Source: JBBAGC01 sp964491265 (lineage in GTDB: Bacteria > Spirochaetota > UBA4802 > UBA5550). From it: 64,000 nucleotides of DNA. Of this stretch, positions 1 through 7,944 are shown in pieces. The first letter of the stretch is position 1. Every line of letters starts with the position of its first letter. The stretch is from the NCBI GenBank assembly GCA_964491265.1, contig CAZBFP010000014.1:1-64000 (forward strand). The letters run 5' to 3'. A program made the position numbers and the translations under genes. Under the pieces are notes generated by a model. It had not been told where the DNA came from. It saw nothing but the letters and a program-made list of their open reading frames with translations, and did no database searches.

Positions 1-51
1 TATGGAAAACATCATTATTGCACTAAAAAATATCTTTAGGAATAATTACTG
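1..51. repeat. Family A palindromic repeat, half copy cut by window edge
   Basis: The first 51 bases match the right half of the ~120-bp family A element seen six more times in this window. They carry the conserved stretch ATTATTGCACTAAAAAATAT followed by CTTTAGGAATAATTACTG. The GC-rich hairpin core would lie before base 1. Confidence 0.75.
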
Positions 52-90
52 AAATTGTTTACATTTTCTTTCATTTGCGACATTATTTAC

Positions 91-119
91 TTGAAAAAAT
101 TTTCTTCAATTTCTATATT
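91..119 (+). promoter_or_regulatory. Predicted sigma70-type promoter of rpmB
   Basis: TTGAAA at 91-96 and TATATT at 114-119 are separated by 17 bases, and the rpmB start is 34 bases further on. The region is AT-rich, so a chance match cannot be excluded. Confidence 0.45.
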
Positions 120-152
120 GACATAATATTACTGAAACCTAAGGAAAAAACA

Positions 153-341
153 ATGGCAAAGTGTGAATTATGTGGTAAATCTGTACAGTTTGGTTGTAAC
201 GTGAGCCATTCGCATAAAAAGACTAAAAAAATGTGGAGACCAAATATACAGAAAATCAGAGTACTGATCAACAATCGTGCGATGAGAAAAAGTGTATGCA
301 CAAGCTGCATAAAAACAGGTAATTTTTCAAAAGCTGTTTAG
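153..341 (+). CDS. rpmB: 50S ribosomal protein L28
   Basis: This 62-residue basic protein belongs to the large ribosomal subunit. It begins MAKCELCGK and ends with the family's basic C-terminal half. Two CxxC pairs (Cys4/Cys7 and Cys49/Cys52) show the zinc-binding form of L28, the type that zinc-dependent Zur systems often duplicate. I chose the ATG at 153 because AAGGA lies 8 bases upstream; an in-frame upstream start at 75 would add 26 residues foreign to the family. The gene stands alone, with its own predicted promoter and a strong terminator, and faces the leftward operon that begins on the other side of a family A repeat. No Zur box was recognised. Confidence 0.96.
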   Translation: MAKCELCGKSVQFGCNVSHSHKKTKKMWRPNIQKIRVLINNRAMRKSVCTSCIKTGNFSKAV

Positions 342-365
342 CTTAAATTGAAATTATACTTATAA

Positions 366-397
366 AAAAACTGCTCAATTCTGAGCAGTTTTTTTAT
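366..397 (+). terminator. Rho-independent terminator of rpmB
   Basis: AAAAAACTGCTCA and TGAGCAGTTTTTTT form a perfect stem with a short loop, 25 bases after the rpmB stop and followed by a T run. Confidence 0.9.
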
Positions 398-403
398 TTT
401 AAA

Positions 404-526
404 AGTAATGTTAATTCCTTAATTTTTATTTGAAATAAAATACTCTAATATCCCCGCCGCCGAAGGCGGCGGGGATATTAAAAACAGCATAATTACTCTA
501 AAAAATTTCTTCAGGAATAATTACTG
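404..526. repeat. Family A palindromic repeat, full copy
   Basis: The element starts AGTAATGTTAATTCCTTAA, has the core hairpin CCCCGCCGCC-GAA-GGCGGCGGGG at about 453-475 and ends AGGAATAATTACTG. Its two ends are imperfect inverted repeats of each other. It lies between convergent genes (rpmB and the speE-like gene), so it could also act as a two-way transcription stop. Confidence 0.85.
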
Positions 527-528
527 AT

Positions 529-2055
529 TTAAAAATCAGAATTTTTCCACCCCTTTAGATAATACCTGTAGAGAACCGGCCTGTTAAATGTATTTATCTC
601 TGTTTCAATAAATCCGGAATCAGCAGGGAAATAAGTGGATGCCTTAAAAGCAGAGAAACTGAAATACCGGAAATCCCCCCTGTCAATTACAGAAAGTTCA
701 TCAGTGAGAGGCTCCTGCGAAGCCATATTAAAACCCCAGCTTCCGAATGAGGGAACATAAACATGGTAAGGTTTAACATTAGTAAAAACCTTACCCATGG
801 TTCTGTTTACACACCAGAAAGCCTCTCTGGCAGATAGCGGTGATGTGGACTGGGTTACAAAAACTCCATCATCCCTTAATGAACGCTTTACCAGTTTAAA
901 AAACTGCTCTGTATAAAGTTTAGCTATAGTTTCATCATGAGGGTCAGGGAAATCTGCAATTATAAGATCAAAGGGTTTTCTGTTTTTAATAAGAAAATCA
1001 TATGCATCACCTGCAATAACCTTTACCCTGCGATCATCAAGTGAATTACCGTTTATATAGCTTATGGTAGAGTTGTTCATGGCAAGATCTATCATAACTT
1101 CATCAAGCTCAACAAGGGTGACTGTGGCGATTGAGTCAGATTTGAGCAGCTCTCTTACTGCGAGGCCATCCCCCCCTCCAAGAACCAGGGCATCCCTCCC
1201 CCTTTTCTCTCTCTGGTAAAGAGCCGGGTATACAAGCATTTCATGATACCTGTATTCATCAGAAGTGGAAAACTGAAGTGATCCGTCAAGATAGAGCCTG
1301 AAATCCGCACCGTTTCTTGTAAGAACAATCTCCTGATACTTTGACCTTTTACTGAATATAATATCATCATAATACATTCTATTTTGAATTAAAGCAGATA
1401 CCCACTGTGAATTAATTATCAGGATTATCATAATAACCGCTGAAAAAACCGGGAGGATAAAATCGGAAGCCCGTTTTTGCGGATACCTTACTTTGACTAT
1501 AACAATGAGCACTACAAAAATATTTATCAGACCAACAAGGAGAGATGTAAGAAATCTTCCAAGTAGAGGGAAAAGAAGAAGGGGAAAGAGAAGAGATCCT
1601 GCGAGCCCCCCCACATAATCCAGGGTAAGCACATTGGCAAGAATATCCTTAAGCGCTCCATACTTCTTTAAAATTCTTGTAATCAGCGGAATTTCCAGTC
1701 CCACCAGGGTTCCTATTACTATAAGAAAAAACAGATGAAGCAGGTAGAACGATGATGAAAAGGAGAAAAGATAATTAAGAATAACTACAGATAGTCCCCC
1801 TACAACGCCGAGCATTACCTCTATAGTAATAAAAGCCTTAATAAGATTACTGGTAATATATCTTGAAAGATATGAGCCGAGCCCCATTGCGCTGAGAAAA
1901 ACCCCTATTGTAATCGAGTACTGCTGTACAGGATTACCAAAAAGATATGTTGCCAGGGATGCAAGCACAAGCTCATATATTATTCCGCAGAGGGAGAGCA
2001 GAAAAACAGAGAATAATAATATTCTCTGTTCGCTTTTATTAAGATTTTCCTTCAC
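529..2055 (-). CDS. Membrane-anchored spermidine-synthase-like protein
   Basis: This 508-residue protein joins about seven hydrophobic segments (residues 12-190, plus one near 203-216) to a C-terminal class I methyltransferase-fold domain of the polyamine aminopropyltransferase family. The cofactor loop GGGDG (about 293-297), VELDE (about 315) and the DLIIADFPDPHD segment (about 363) hold the SAM/decarboxy-SAM and catalytic Asp positions of the family. Plain SpeE enzymes are about 280-300 residues and soluble, so the membrane half marks the integral-membrane subfamily, whose substrate is not settled. No SAM decarboxylase gene is in the window. It is the last gene of the SPFH/DUF4178/DUF350 operon, 2 bases after the DUF350 gene, so a membrane-linked role is inferred. 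Confidence 0.85.
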   Translation of the reverse strand: MKENLNKSEQRILLFSVFLLSLCGIIYELVLASLATYLFGNPVQQYSITIGVFLSAMGLGSYLSRYITSNLIKAFITIEVMLGVVGGLSVVILNYLFSFSSSFYLLHLFFLIVIGTLVGLEIPLITRILKKYGALKDILANVLTLDYVGGLAGSLLFPLLLFPLLGRFLTSLLVGLINIFVVLIVIVKVRYPQKRASDFILPVFSAVIMIILIINSQWVSALIQNRMYYDDIIFSKRSKYQEIVLTRNGADFRLYLDGSLQFSTSDEYRYHEMLVYPALYQREKRGRDALVLGGGDGLAVRELLKSDSIATVTLVELDEVMIDLAMNNSTISYINGNSLDDRRVKVIAGDAYDFLIKNRKPFDLIIADFPDPHDETIAKLYTEQFFKLVKRSLRDDGVFVTQSTSPLSAREAFWCVNRTMGKVFTNVKPYHVYVPSFGSWGFNMASQEPLTDELSVIDRGDFRYFSFSAFKASTYFPADSGFIETEINTFNRPVLYRYYLKGWKNSDF

Positions 2056-2057
2056 TG

Positions 2058-2333
2058 CTATTTCTGTATATCGGTCTGCTCAACAACAGTCCTTTTTGCG
2101 CTGTAATTGCCTGATGGTGACATTATAACTGAAGCAACTATAATCGAAATACCAATTATAACAGCACCGATGATAATCCCGAGAGAAATATTCTGGTCAT
2201 CCTCAATCTCTTTTTTTACAGAAAATGGTGTAAAGAAATTTATAAGGAGAAATCCAAGCCCCATAAGTATTATACCCACCAGGGAATAAATTACTGTATC
2301 CATAATCCCGTAAAGAAGTCCTGTGAAATCCAT
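2058..2333 (-). CDS. DUF350 (YjfL-like) small membrane protein
   Basis: The 91-residue protein has two or three hydrophobic helices. The first (about residues 9-31) carries small residues, and the charged loop KKEIEDDQN is followed by a GIIIGAVIIGISII helix, which is the pattern of DUF350. The function of this family is unknown; it often sits with DUF4178, PspA/SPFH-type and aminopropyltransferase-like genes (general knowledge, not checked here). I chose the ATG at 2333 because GGAGG lies 8 bases upstream; a TTG start five codons earlier overlaps that ribosome binding site. It is followed almost without a gap by the speE-like gene, implying coupled translation. Confidence 0.8.
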   Translation of the reverse strand: MDFTGLLYGIMDTVIYSLVGIILMGLGFLLINFFTPFSVKKEIEDDQNISLGIIIGAVIIGISIIVASVIMSPSGNYSAKRTVVEQTDIQK

Positions 2334-2406
2334 ATTATATACCTCCAAATTTTTATACCTGAAATCATATCAAAAACCGCCCCCCTTTCAGGAAGCCTGA
2401 AATTTT

Positions 2407-2601
2407 CTATTTACCGCTTCTAAAACTCCCTGTTCCCCTTGAAACCGGGGTATAATATCCGCTCCCTGCGCGGATCGACTTTCTCTCTTCGCTGATTTTT
2501 TTAACATAATCTGATCCGGCCCTGTTATAACCGATTTTATAGCTGGTTAAAAGAAAAGCGCCTGAAAGAATCAGTGCGGAAATAATTACCGGTCTTATCA
2601 T
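2407..2601 (-). CDS. Small single-helix membrane protein, unknown
   Basis: This 64-residue protein has one hydrophobic N-terminal helix (residues 3-22), then a polar, Arg/Gly/Ser-rich tail. It has a ribosome binding site (AGGAGC before the ATG) and lies 10 bases after the larger DUF4178 gene, so it is probably a real member of this operon. The tail looks disordered and basic and may face the cytoplasm or bind an anionic surface. I recognise no family. Confidence 0.6.
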   Translation of the reverse strand: MIRPVIISALILSGAFLLTSYKIGYNRAGSDYVKKISEERKSIRAGSGYYTPVSRGTGSFRSGK

Positions 2602-2611
2602 ATTTCAGCTC

Positions 2612-4021
2612 CTAATCACCTGAAAAATTAAAGGGGAGTTCATTGTACATTATTGACCTGAAAAAATTTACTGCCCAGAGTATAATCATAAGAAGAGCAG
2701 CAGCGACAAAATATCTGTACCCTGATGATCTTTTTAATTCTACAATAAGGGATGATGGATTTCGTTTTTTATTACTGTAAAGTTCAAGGTAAAAATAATA
2801 CTTCCCGGGTGAATCAAGAACAAAATTTCTGGTTACGCTAAGCTCAGACTCATGCCAGTAACCGTCAGAATCGCGCCCCTCCTCATCCCAGAAATCGCCT
2901 GCTAAAGTATATACCTCAACAGGCTCTGCAAGAACATCAATTTCATCAAATAATTCCCGTAAAACAGAAGAATTCTTCGACCTGCCGCCTGTAATCTCAT
3001 CAAGCCCTGACTGAGGGATAAGCATTAATCTGAAAGACTGCCATTCCAGGCTCAGCTGCTGCACAGACTCATCAACTGAAAGTGCTGCACTGTAGAGAGA
3101 ATCACCTTCTGCTATATCAAAGGGACCGAAAATTACACTGCTCTGGAAAACCGAACCCTCCTGGTCAACAATGGGAATATTTTCTGTTAAAATCTGTCTT
3201 GAATTCATTATCCCCTGTACCGGTTGTGAAAAGGCACAGCCGTAAATAATTGATCCCAGAGAAAACAAAAGACCGAAAAGATAGACTCTCCCTTTTGCTT
3301 TATATCTTTTCCTCTTTGCTACAGTATTTTTATATAGTTCCCTGTATTCGCTTATATCAAAAGCCTCAATAAGATCGCCATAGGAGACACGCTCACCCCT
3401 TGTTACTGAAACCTCATTGTCAGATTGTTCTATTGCATAAAAGACGCCCTCTTTTTTAAAATCGTAACAGGTTGAAGATTCACCTATGGCCGCTTTCCAC
3501 GGGAGTTCTCCCTCAGTGTAGACAATCCTGGAAACATAGGCTTCCTCTTTTTTAATTCTCTTCCCTTCAAAGAGTATGCTTGTTTTTCCCGATTCCAGAT
3601 CTATTGATTCGGGATTATACTCTTCATATACAATTATTGATCCATTCTCTTCAGAAAAATAATGAAAAGTTCCATCCTGGCAAACAGCTACCCATTCATC
3701 CCAGGTGGCTTTATCATATTCATCCTCCTCCTGATAGCGGATTCTGCCGATTATCTCATATTCCTTACCATGAAGATTACCTTTAAGGCCAAGCTTAAGA
3801 AGGGAAACATCTTTATCAAAAATAAAGAAGTCTGAAAAAAAAGTGTAATATTCCTTTGTATATCGATCATATTCCTTTCCGCACTGAAGGCAGGTGGCTA
3901 CAGGAACATGTACATTTTCATCATCCTCATCGTCTCTTTCGATTTTTGTACCTTTCGCAATATCACCGCAGCATGCAGTACACTTAAAGGCTTTTACCCT
4001 GTCTTTATCATCTATACTCAT
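2612..4021 (-). CDS. Zinc-ribbon DUF4178 protein with membrane helices
   Basis: The 469-residue protein begins with a zinc ribbon (CTACCG about 15-20, CLQCG about 44-48). A DUF4178 module follows at about residues 75-220: LGLKGNLHGKEYEIIGRI, the WDEW motif and GTFHYFSEENG resemble the smaller paralogue at 4310-4909. Two hydrophobic helices (about 246-265 and 436-456) flank a region of roughly 170 residues rich in beta-type sequence that would lie outside the cytoplasm. DUF4178 has no established biochemical role. It sits in one operon with SPFH, DUF350 and speE-like genes. AGAGGATATA precedes the ATG. The tandem paralogue and the remnant between them point to expansion of this family inside the operon. 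Confidence 0.75.
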   Translation of the reverse strand: MSIDDKDRVKAFKCTACCGDIAKGTKIERDDEDDENVHVPVATCLQCGKEYDRYTKEYYTFFSDFFIFDKDVSLLKLGLKGNLHGKEYEIIGRIRYQEEDEYDKATWDEWVAVCQDGTFHYFSEENGSIIVYEEYNPESIDLESGKTSILFEGKRIKKEEAYVSRIVYTEGELPWKAAIGESSTCYDFKKEGVFYAIEQSDNEVSVTRGERVSYGDLIEAFDISEYRELYKNTVAKRKRYKAKGRVYLFGLLFSLGSIIYGCAFSQPVQGIMNSRQILTENIPIVDQEGSVFQSSVIFGPFDIAEGDSLYSAALSVDESVQQLSLEWQSFRLMLIPQSGLDEITGGRSKNSSVLRELFDEIDVLAEPVEVYTLAGDFWDEEGRDSDGYWHESELSVTRNFVLDSPGKYYFYLELYSNKKRNPSSLIVELKRSSGYRYFVAAALLMIILWAVNFFRSIMYNELPFNFSGD

Positions 4022-4048
4022 TATATCCTCTAACTGAAGAAGATTCTT

Positions 4049-4075
4049 CTAATTTACAACAATATTTCTTTTCGC
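4049..4075 (-). pseudogene. 3' remnant of a third DUF4178 gene
   Basis: Read leftwards, these bases give AKRNIVVN and a TAG stop. The intact DUF4178 gene next door ends LKRDIIVN and TAG. The surrounding 25 bases match at 21 positions, and the differences include synonymous third-base changes (AAG/AAA, AGG/AGA). The similarity ends where the GC-rich repeat begins at about 4074. This looks like the tail of a tandem paralogue whose body was replaced by repeat sequence; a diverged direct repeat made by recombination is the alternative. Confidence 0.5.
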
Positions 4076-4292
4076 CCCCTGTCCCCCAAAGGGGGCAAAT
4101 GTCATTAAGTTAAGCCCCCTAAATCCCCCGGTGGGGGACTTTTAAACTCTTTTAAGAAATGAAAAGTTGAATAAAACAGCCTTTAAGCCCCCCTCCGGGC
4201 AGTGTACTGAACTAGTTGAAGTAGGGTTTGGGGGGCAGTTGCGAAACTGTAAAGCTTTTAACTTAATGACATTGCCCAAAAGGGGGCTGACT
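4074..4292. repeat. Diverged family B-like repeat with nested inverted repeats
   Basis: This gene-free stretch keeps the family B signatures CCCCCTGTCCCCCAAAGGGGGC at the left and GGGGGCTGACTCC at the right. Just inside lies an inverted repeat unique to this copy: GTCATTAAGTTAA near 4103 and TTAACTTAATGAC near 4260. The terminal GCTCATTCCGG ends are missing. Confidence 0.6.
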
Positions 4293-4309
4293 CCATTTAA
4301 GAAACAATT

Positions 4310-4909
4310 CTAATTTACAATAATATCCCTCTTTAAAACCGGACGTCCGGAAAAAACTTCAACTTCATTATCTGAAATTTCTATGGCGATCTTACGACCT
4401 TCAGAAACAGCATCAAAATATATAATTTCAGACCCGGGCTCCACATAGAAATAAAGTTCCCCCTCTGCGCCTTCAACTACAGCTTTCCCCTTCTCTTTAA
4501 TCATCACTTTTTTATCCCCCACCATAATGTTCTGACCTGCCTTTACCTGGCCAATGTCAGGGATATCTACCGCTTCATATAAGTCATTATAAAGAGACCA
4601 GGAACCTTCATCATCAGTGAGCCACCCCTTATCGCCATCAAGGTCAACAAACCATTCATCAAAAAAACCTCCTCCATAATTATACCGTATTCTCCCCAGA
4701 GCAGTAAAGGGGGAGCCGAGTATAGTACCGGTTGAACCCGGCTTCAGGAGTGAGGGGAAGTCTGCCAGTTTTGCAAACTTCCCGATAATATCGATGCTGC
4801 CATCTTTTATCCGGTGATGGGTGCCGCAATATTCACAAACAAGAATCTTACTGAACCTGTTCTTTATTGTAACAGCAGCACCGCAGGATGTACAATTAGT
4901 CACTGACAT
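4310..4909 (-). CDS. DUF4178 protein with zinc ribbon
   Basis: This 199-residue cytoplasmic protein starts with a zinc ribbon (CTSCG 6-10, CEYCG 25-29), followed by one DUF4178 domain (about 50-195) holding the typical LGRIRYNYGGGFFDEWFVDL segment. It lacks the membrane helices of its larger paralogue downstream. Its ATG lies 9 bases after the stop of the SPFH gene, with AGGAA upstream, so the two are probably co-translated. Zinc ribbons on the SPFH protein and on both DUF4178 proteins suggest they share a partner or assemble together; this is inference. No enzymatic motif was seen. Confidence 0.8.
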   Translation of the reverse strand: MSVTNCTSCGAAVTIKNRFSKILVCEYCGTHHRIKDGSIDIIGKFAKLADFPSLLKPGSTGTILGSPFTALGRIRYNYGGGFFDEWFVDLDGDKGWLTDDEGSWSLYNDLYEAVDIPDIGQVKAGQNIMVGDKKVMIKEKGKAVVEGAEGELYFYVEPGSEIIYFDAVSEGRKIAIEISDNEVEVFSGRPVLKRDIIVN

Positions 4910-4918
4910 GCCGGGTTC

Positions 4919-6049
4919 CTACTGCGCTGTTCCGCACTCAGGGCAGAATTTAGCTCCAGGTTTAAGAGGCGTGCTGCAGTTTTTACAGTTTACCTGCTGC
5001 AGATTTGCGCCGCAGGAGGGACAGAATTTTGAATCAGCCTTAATCTGCTCATTACATGCCGGGCAGGCAATCTTTGGCACAACCATAGGGCCGCCGCATG
5101 CTGAACAGAATTTTGACCCCTGAGGATTCATTGCATTACACTTAGGGCATGAAGCAGCCTGTGCAGCTGTATTACCCTGCCCGGTTACATTACCCATCAC
5201 AGAACCCATCATAGATCCCATCTGCTGACCAACACCAACACCCATTCCTGCTCCCATCATTCCGCCGGCCATCCCTTCATTGGATGCAGCTTTTTCCATG
5301 GTGTCAAAGGTCCGCTTTGTTTTATAATCATCACCCATTATATTTATTTCAGCCTTATCAGCAAGTGCCCTCTTTAAGCGCTGAACATTTTCATCCTCAT
5401 CAGGTATGTTGATCGATTCAACAGCCAGCCTTATAAGCTCAATACCGTAACTTGAAAATCCAATCATAAGCTTTGCTTTACCTGCTGCACCAATCTCGTC
5501 ATAGTATGCGGGGAGTTTAAGAATTGTAATATCCTGCTTTATCATAAATTCAGCAACAAGATCCTGTATGCCGGGGATTATTATCTGATCCCGCAGGGCT
5601 GTTCCTATTGCATCAGTTGTAAAAGCCTGCCATGTCCCTATTGCAGTAACAAGGAATGATCGTATTTCTGTAAGCCTGATAGAATATGACCCGAAAGCCC
5701 TGATAGGGACAGGGATATGATAAACAGGGTCAAGGAGCTGCATGGGGTGTTTAGTTCCCCATTTAAGATTGGGAATTTCGGTTTTATTTACAAAATATAC
5801 CTCAGCCGGGAAAGGGGTTTTCCCGCCAAAGGGAAGATTGATCAGTTTTTCAAGAATGGGCACATTACCTGTAGTAAGAGTGTGTCTTCCAGGCCCGAAA
5901 GAATCGAGTGCCTGCCCATTTTTGAAAAAAATCGCCTCCTGCCCCTCCTTTACAATAAGCTGTGATCCGATAGCGATAGCTCCCTCTTCGAACCTGTTTA
6001 TTACCTCGCCAGGCTTATTATCCCACTGCACCACATCAAGTAAAGCCAT
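4919..6049 (-). CDS. SPFH/band 7 protein with three C-terminal zinc ribbons (YdjI-like)
   Basis: Residues 1-240 of 376 form an SPFH domain of the virion-core-protein-like/YdjI group, starting MALLDVVQWDNKPGEVI and containing the GRHTLTTGNVPILEKL segment. A Met/Gly-rich linker (about 262-295) leads to three zinc ribbons with paired CxxC motifs (about 300-320, 327-347 and 352-372). The best-known relative, Bacillus YdjI, is recruited to membrane together with the PspA protein LiaH-type machinery and YdjFGHI (established knowledge for that system). No PspA gene is in this operon. GGAGG lies upstream of the ATG, which overlaps the stop of the preceding gene (TAATG). Confidence 0.85.
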   Translation of the reverse strand: MALLDVVQWDNKPGEVINRFEEGAIAIGSQLIVKEGQEAIFFKNGQALDSFGPGRHTLTTGNVPILEKLINLPFGGKTPFPAEVYFVNKTEIPNLKWGTKHPMQLLDPVYHIPVPIRAFGSYSIRLTEIRSFLVTAIGTWQAFTTDAIGTALRDQIIIPGIQDLVAEFMIKQDITILKLPAYYDEIGAAGKAKLMIGFSSYGIELIRLAVESINIPDEDENVQRLKRALADKAEINIMGDDYKTKRTFDTMEKAASNEGMAGGMMGAGMGVGVGQQMGSMMGSVMGNVTGQGNTAAQAASCPKCNAMNPQGSKFCSACGGPMVVPKIACPACNEQIKADSKFCPSCGANLQQVNCKNCSTPLKPGAKFCPECGTAQ

Positions 6050-6576
6050 TATATTACCTCCAGAATTACATTTTTCCTTTCATTGAAGGAGCTTTCAAAA
6101 TCCGCAATCATCCCGGCCACCGATTTAATACCCTCAGGGAGAGATTCACACCCCGGGGAGAGAAGATTCTCAGCTGAATCAACAAGCTCATCCATTGAGG
6201 AGAGGAGCCGCCAGTCATATTCCAGAAGACGATTCTGATCATCTTCAGTAATTTTAGCCTTTGAAAAAACACCGGAAGTCCCGTACTCGGCAAACTGAAC
6301 CTTTTTTACAAGGCCTTCGATAAGATTTGAAAGGGATTCAATATCCTTTATAATCTCAAAATCCCCCTTTTTAAGCATATCAGATGATAATAGGCTGAGA
6401 TTCTTCTTAACAGCAAAAAGTTTTTCAGCAAGAAAAGCACGAATCATGGAATCAGCATCATAGTTTTCAGTTTTAATGAGATAGCCTTTAAAAAGAGGTA
6501 TACCAAGTGCAATCCGGTCAATAAAATCCCTCCTCCCTTCAATACGCTCCTTAAGATTGTTCAGATCAGGCTTCAT
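6049..6576 (-). CDS. Helical protein of unknown function in SPFH operon
   Basis: This 175-residue, largely helical protein has no membrane segment, cysteine cluster or recognisable motif. It is rich in Leu/Ile/Glu/Lys with heptad-like spacing, so helical bundles or coiled coils are likely. AAGG is placed 8 bases before the ATG, and the stop overlaps the start of the SPFH gene, so it is very probably translated and coupled to it. Its position suggests a regulator or client adaptor of the SPFH protein, but no function can be assigned. Confidence 0.65.
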   Translation of the reverse strand: MKPDLNNLKERIEGRRDFIDRIALGIPLFKGYLIKTENYDADSMIRAFLAEKLFAVKKNLSLLSSDMLKKGDFEIIKDIESLSNLIEGLVKKVQFAEYGTSGVFSKAKITEDDQNRLLEYDWRLLSSMDELVDSAENLLSPGCESLPEGIKSVAGMIADFESSFNERKNVILEVI

Positions 6577-6619
6577 AATAGTACCTTTTTGTTTTAGATT
6601 ATTTTACTAAGAAGAAAAA

Positions 6620-6952
6620 TTATTCCTCATCCCGGCCCGGTTCCATAGCCTCATGAATCATCATCAATAATCCCATATATTTATCTCTTTTTATAAGATA
6701 ATCCTTGAGCATGGGATTTGCAATTACTTTTTGAGTAAGTTCCCTGAATTGCTCCTGCTCATAGCTTTCTATTTCAATTCCGCTCTGCTGCTTCTGCTGT
6801 ATCGCTTCAGCAGCTGCATTATACTCTGCAAGGGCCCCGGATGCAGCATCATCCCCGTCAATAGTCTCTTTGATATTGTTAAACTCCCTAAAGGCTTCTG
6901 TAGACCTTAACATCAGCCCCAGTTCATTTGCTTTATCAAGAATTTCTTTCAT
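6620..6952 (-). CDS. YlbF/YmcA-family protein
   Basis: The 110-residue all-helical protein resembles the YlbF/YmcA (DUF964) family. It begins with KANELGLMLRSTEAFREF, has a mid-segment EYNAAAEAIQQKQQSGIEI and ends with a NPMLKDYLIKRDKYMGLL helix. In Bacillus, YlbF, YmcA and YaaT form a complex with Fe-S clusters that modulates RNase Y and development; no cysteines occur here, so cluster binding is unlikely. It is the first gene of the leftward operon, with GGAG before the ATG. The promoter must lie in the repeat-rich 6953-7500 region. Confidence 0.75.
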   Translation of the reverse strand: MKEILDKANELGLMLRSTEAFREFNNIKETIDGDDAASGALAEYNAAAEAIQQKQQSGIEIESYEQEQFRELTQKVIANPMLKDYLIKRDKYMGLLMMIHEAMEPGRDEE

Positions 6953-6974
6953 AATATCTCCATTTTGTAATATA

Positions 6975-7095
6975 CAGTAATGTTAATTCCTTAACTTTTT
7001 TTAGAAATATAATGCTCTAATATCCCCGCCGCCGAAGGCAGAGATATAGAAAACAGCATAGTTACACTAAATGTTATCTTTAGGAATAATTACTG
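6975..7095. repeat. Family A palindromic repeat, partly decayed
   Basis: It starts CAGTAATGTTAATTCCTTAA and ends TTTAGGAATAATTACTG. The hairpin core CCCCGCCGCCGAAGGC has lost most of its right arm, reading AGAGATAT instead. It lies between divergent operons, where a terminator role makes no sense. Confidence 0.8.
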
Positions 7096-7135
7096 TAAAT
7101 ATAACTATAATTAAAAAAGTTTTATCCATTTTTAG

Positions 7136-7451
7136 GGCTCATTCCGTATTTTTGGGATACAAAATGAATCGTATCCCACTGTCTACCTGTCCCCCTGTCT
7201 CCCAAAGGGGGCACGAGTTATCTATTCTCACTATGAAAATATAACTGTTATCATTTAGACAACTATTCCATTTATACTGTTCTGAAAATCTTTTGCAAGC
7301 TCAGCAATATAAAAGGATGTTTTAATACTATGATTCATCAACTTACTCAAGTATTTATTTTACCTGCTCCCTTGAGGTAGACAGGGGGCTGACTCCGGAA
7401 TATATGGAAATAAATAATATTCTTGCTTTTCGCAAAAATCCGGAATGAGCC
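7136..7451. repeat. Family B MITE-like element, with both ends
   Basis: This 316-bp element is bounded by inverted ends: GGCTCATTCCGTATTTTTGG at the left and CAAAAATCCGGAATGAGCC at the right. Inside are a GTATCCC...CCCCTGTCTCCCAAAGGGGGC block, the strongly conserved stretch TTTTGCAAGCTCAGCAATAT and GGTAGACAGGGGGCTGACTCC near the right end. It encodes nothing. Copies at 10276 and 25844 share the interior closely. Confidence 0.85.
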
Positions 7452-7504
7452 ATTTACATATATCGAAAAAATTTAATATCTATTATACATTACACCCTTT
7501 TTGT

Positions 7505-7533
7505 TTGACAACAAAAATACCAGATAATACAGT
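7505..7533 (+). promoter_or_regulatory. Predicted promoter of the bactofilin operon
   Basis: TTGACA at 7505-7510 is followed after 17 bases by TACAGT at 7528-7533, a fair -10 box, 55 bases before the bactofilin start. Confidence 0.4.
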
Positions 7534-7587
7534 TATAAAAATCAGTAATAATTAATATAATAAATTATTAAAGTACCGGAGCAGGAA

Positions 7588-7944
7588 ATGTCTGAAATAA
7601 AAGAAATCGTAGAAGATGAAAACAAAATTGATACAGTAATAGCTGAAGATATAGAATTCCGCGGGACCCTGAAATTCAAAACCTCCCTTAAAATTAAAGG
7701 GAAGTTTGAAGGTAAGATATTCTCAGACGGCCAGCTTATTATCGGAAGGGAATCTAATACAAGTGCAGAAATAAATGCGGCTATAGTCTCCATAAGCGGC
7801 AATGTTAATGGCAAAGTAAAGGCGAGCAAACGGATTGAATTCTTTAAAAAAAGCAGGATCAATGCAGACCTGATCGCCCCTGAAATAATCATGGAAAGCG
7901 GTTCGGTTTTTAACGGCACATGCATAATGGATGTGGAAAATTAA
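7588..7944 (+). CDS. Bactofilin
   Basis: This 118-residue protein is a bactofilin, a nucleotide-free bacterial cytoskeletal protein that polymerises at the inner face of the membrane. The central region (about residues 20-110) shows the repeating hydrophobic/Gly pattern of the right-handed beta-helix, including EDIEFRGTLKFKTSLKIKG, GQLIIG, NVNGKVKA and a final APEIIMESGSVFNGT rung. Its short polar tails are typical. In other bacteria bactofilins organise cell shape and peptidoglycan hydrolases. AGGA precedes the ATG, and the next gene starts on the base after its stop, so the beta-barrel gene is translationally coupled. Confidence 0.92.
   Translation: MSEIKEIVEDENKIDTVIAEDIEFRGTLKFKTSLKIKGKFEGKIFSDGQLIIGRESNTSAEINAAIVSISGNVNGKVKASKRIEFFKKSRINADLIAPEIIMESGSVFNGTCIMDVEN

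Noticed and set aside
404..526. Family A core as an ordinary terminator
   Set aside because: The hairpin is strong, but there is no T run after it and the same element sits between divergent genes (6975), so termination is at most a side effect.
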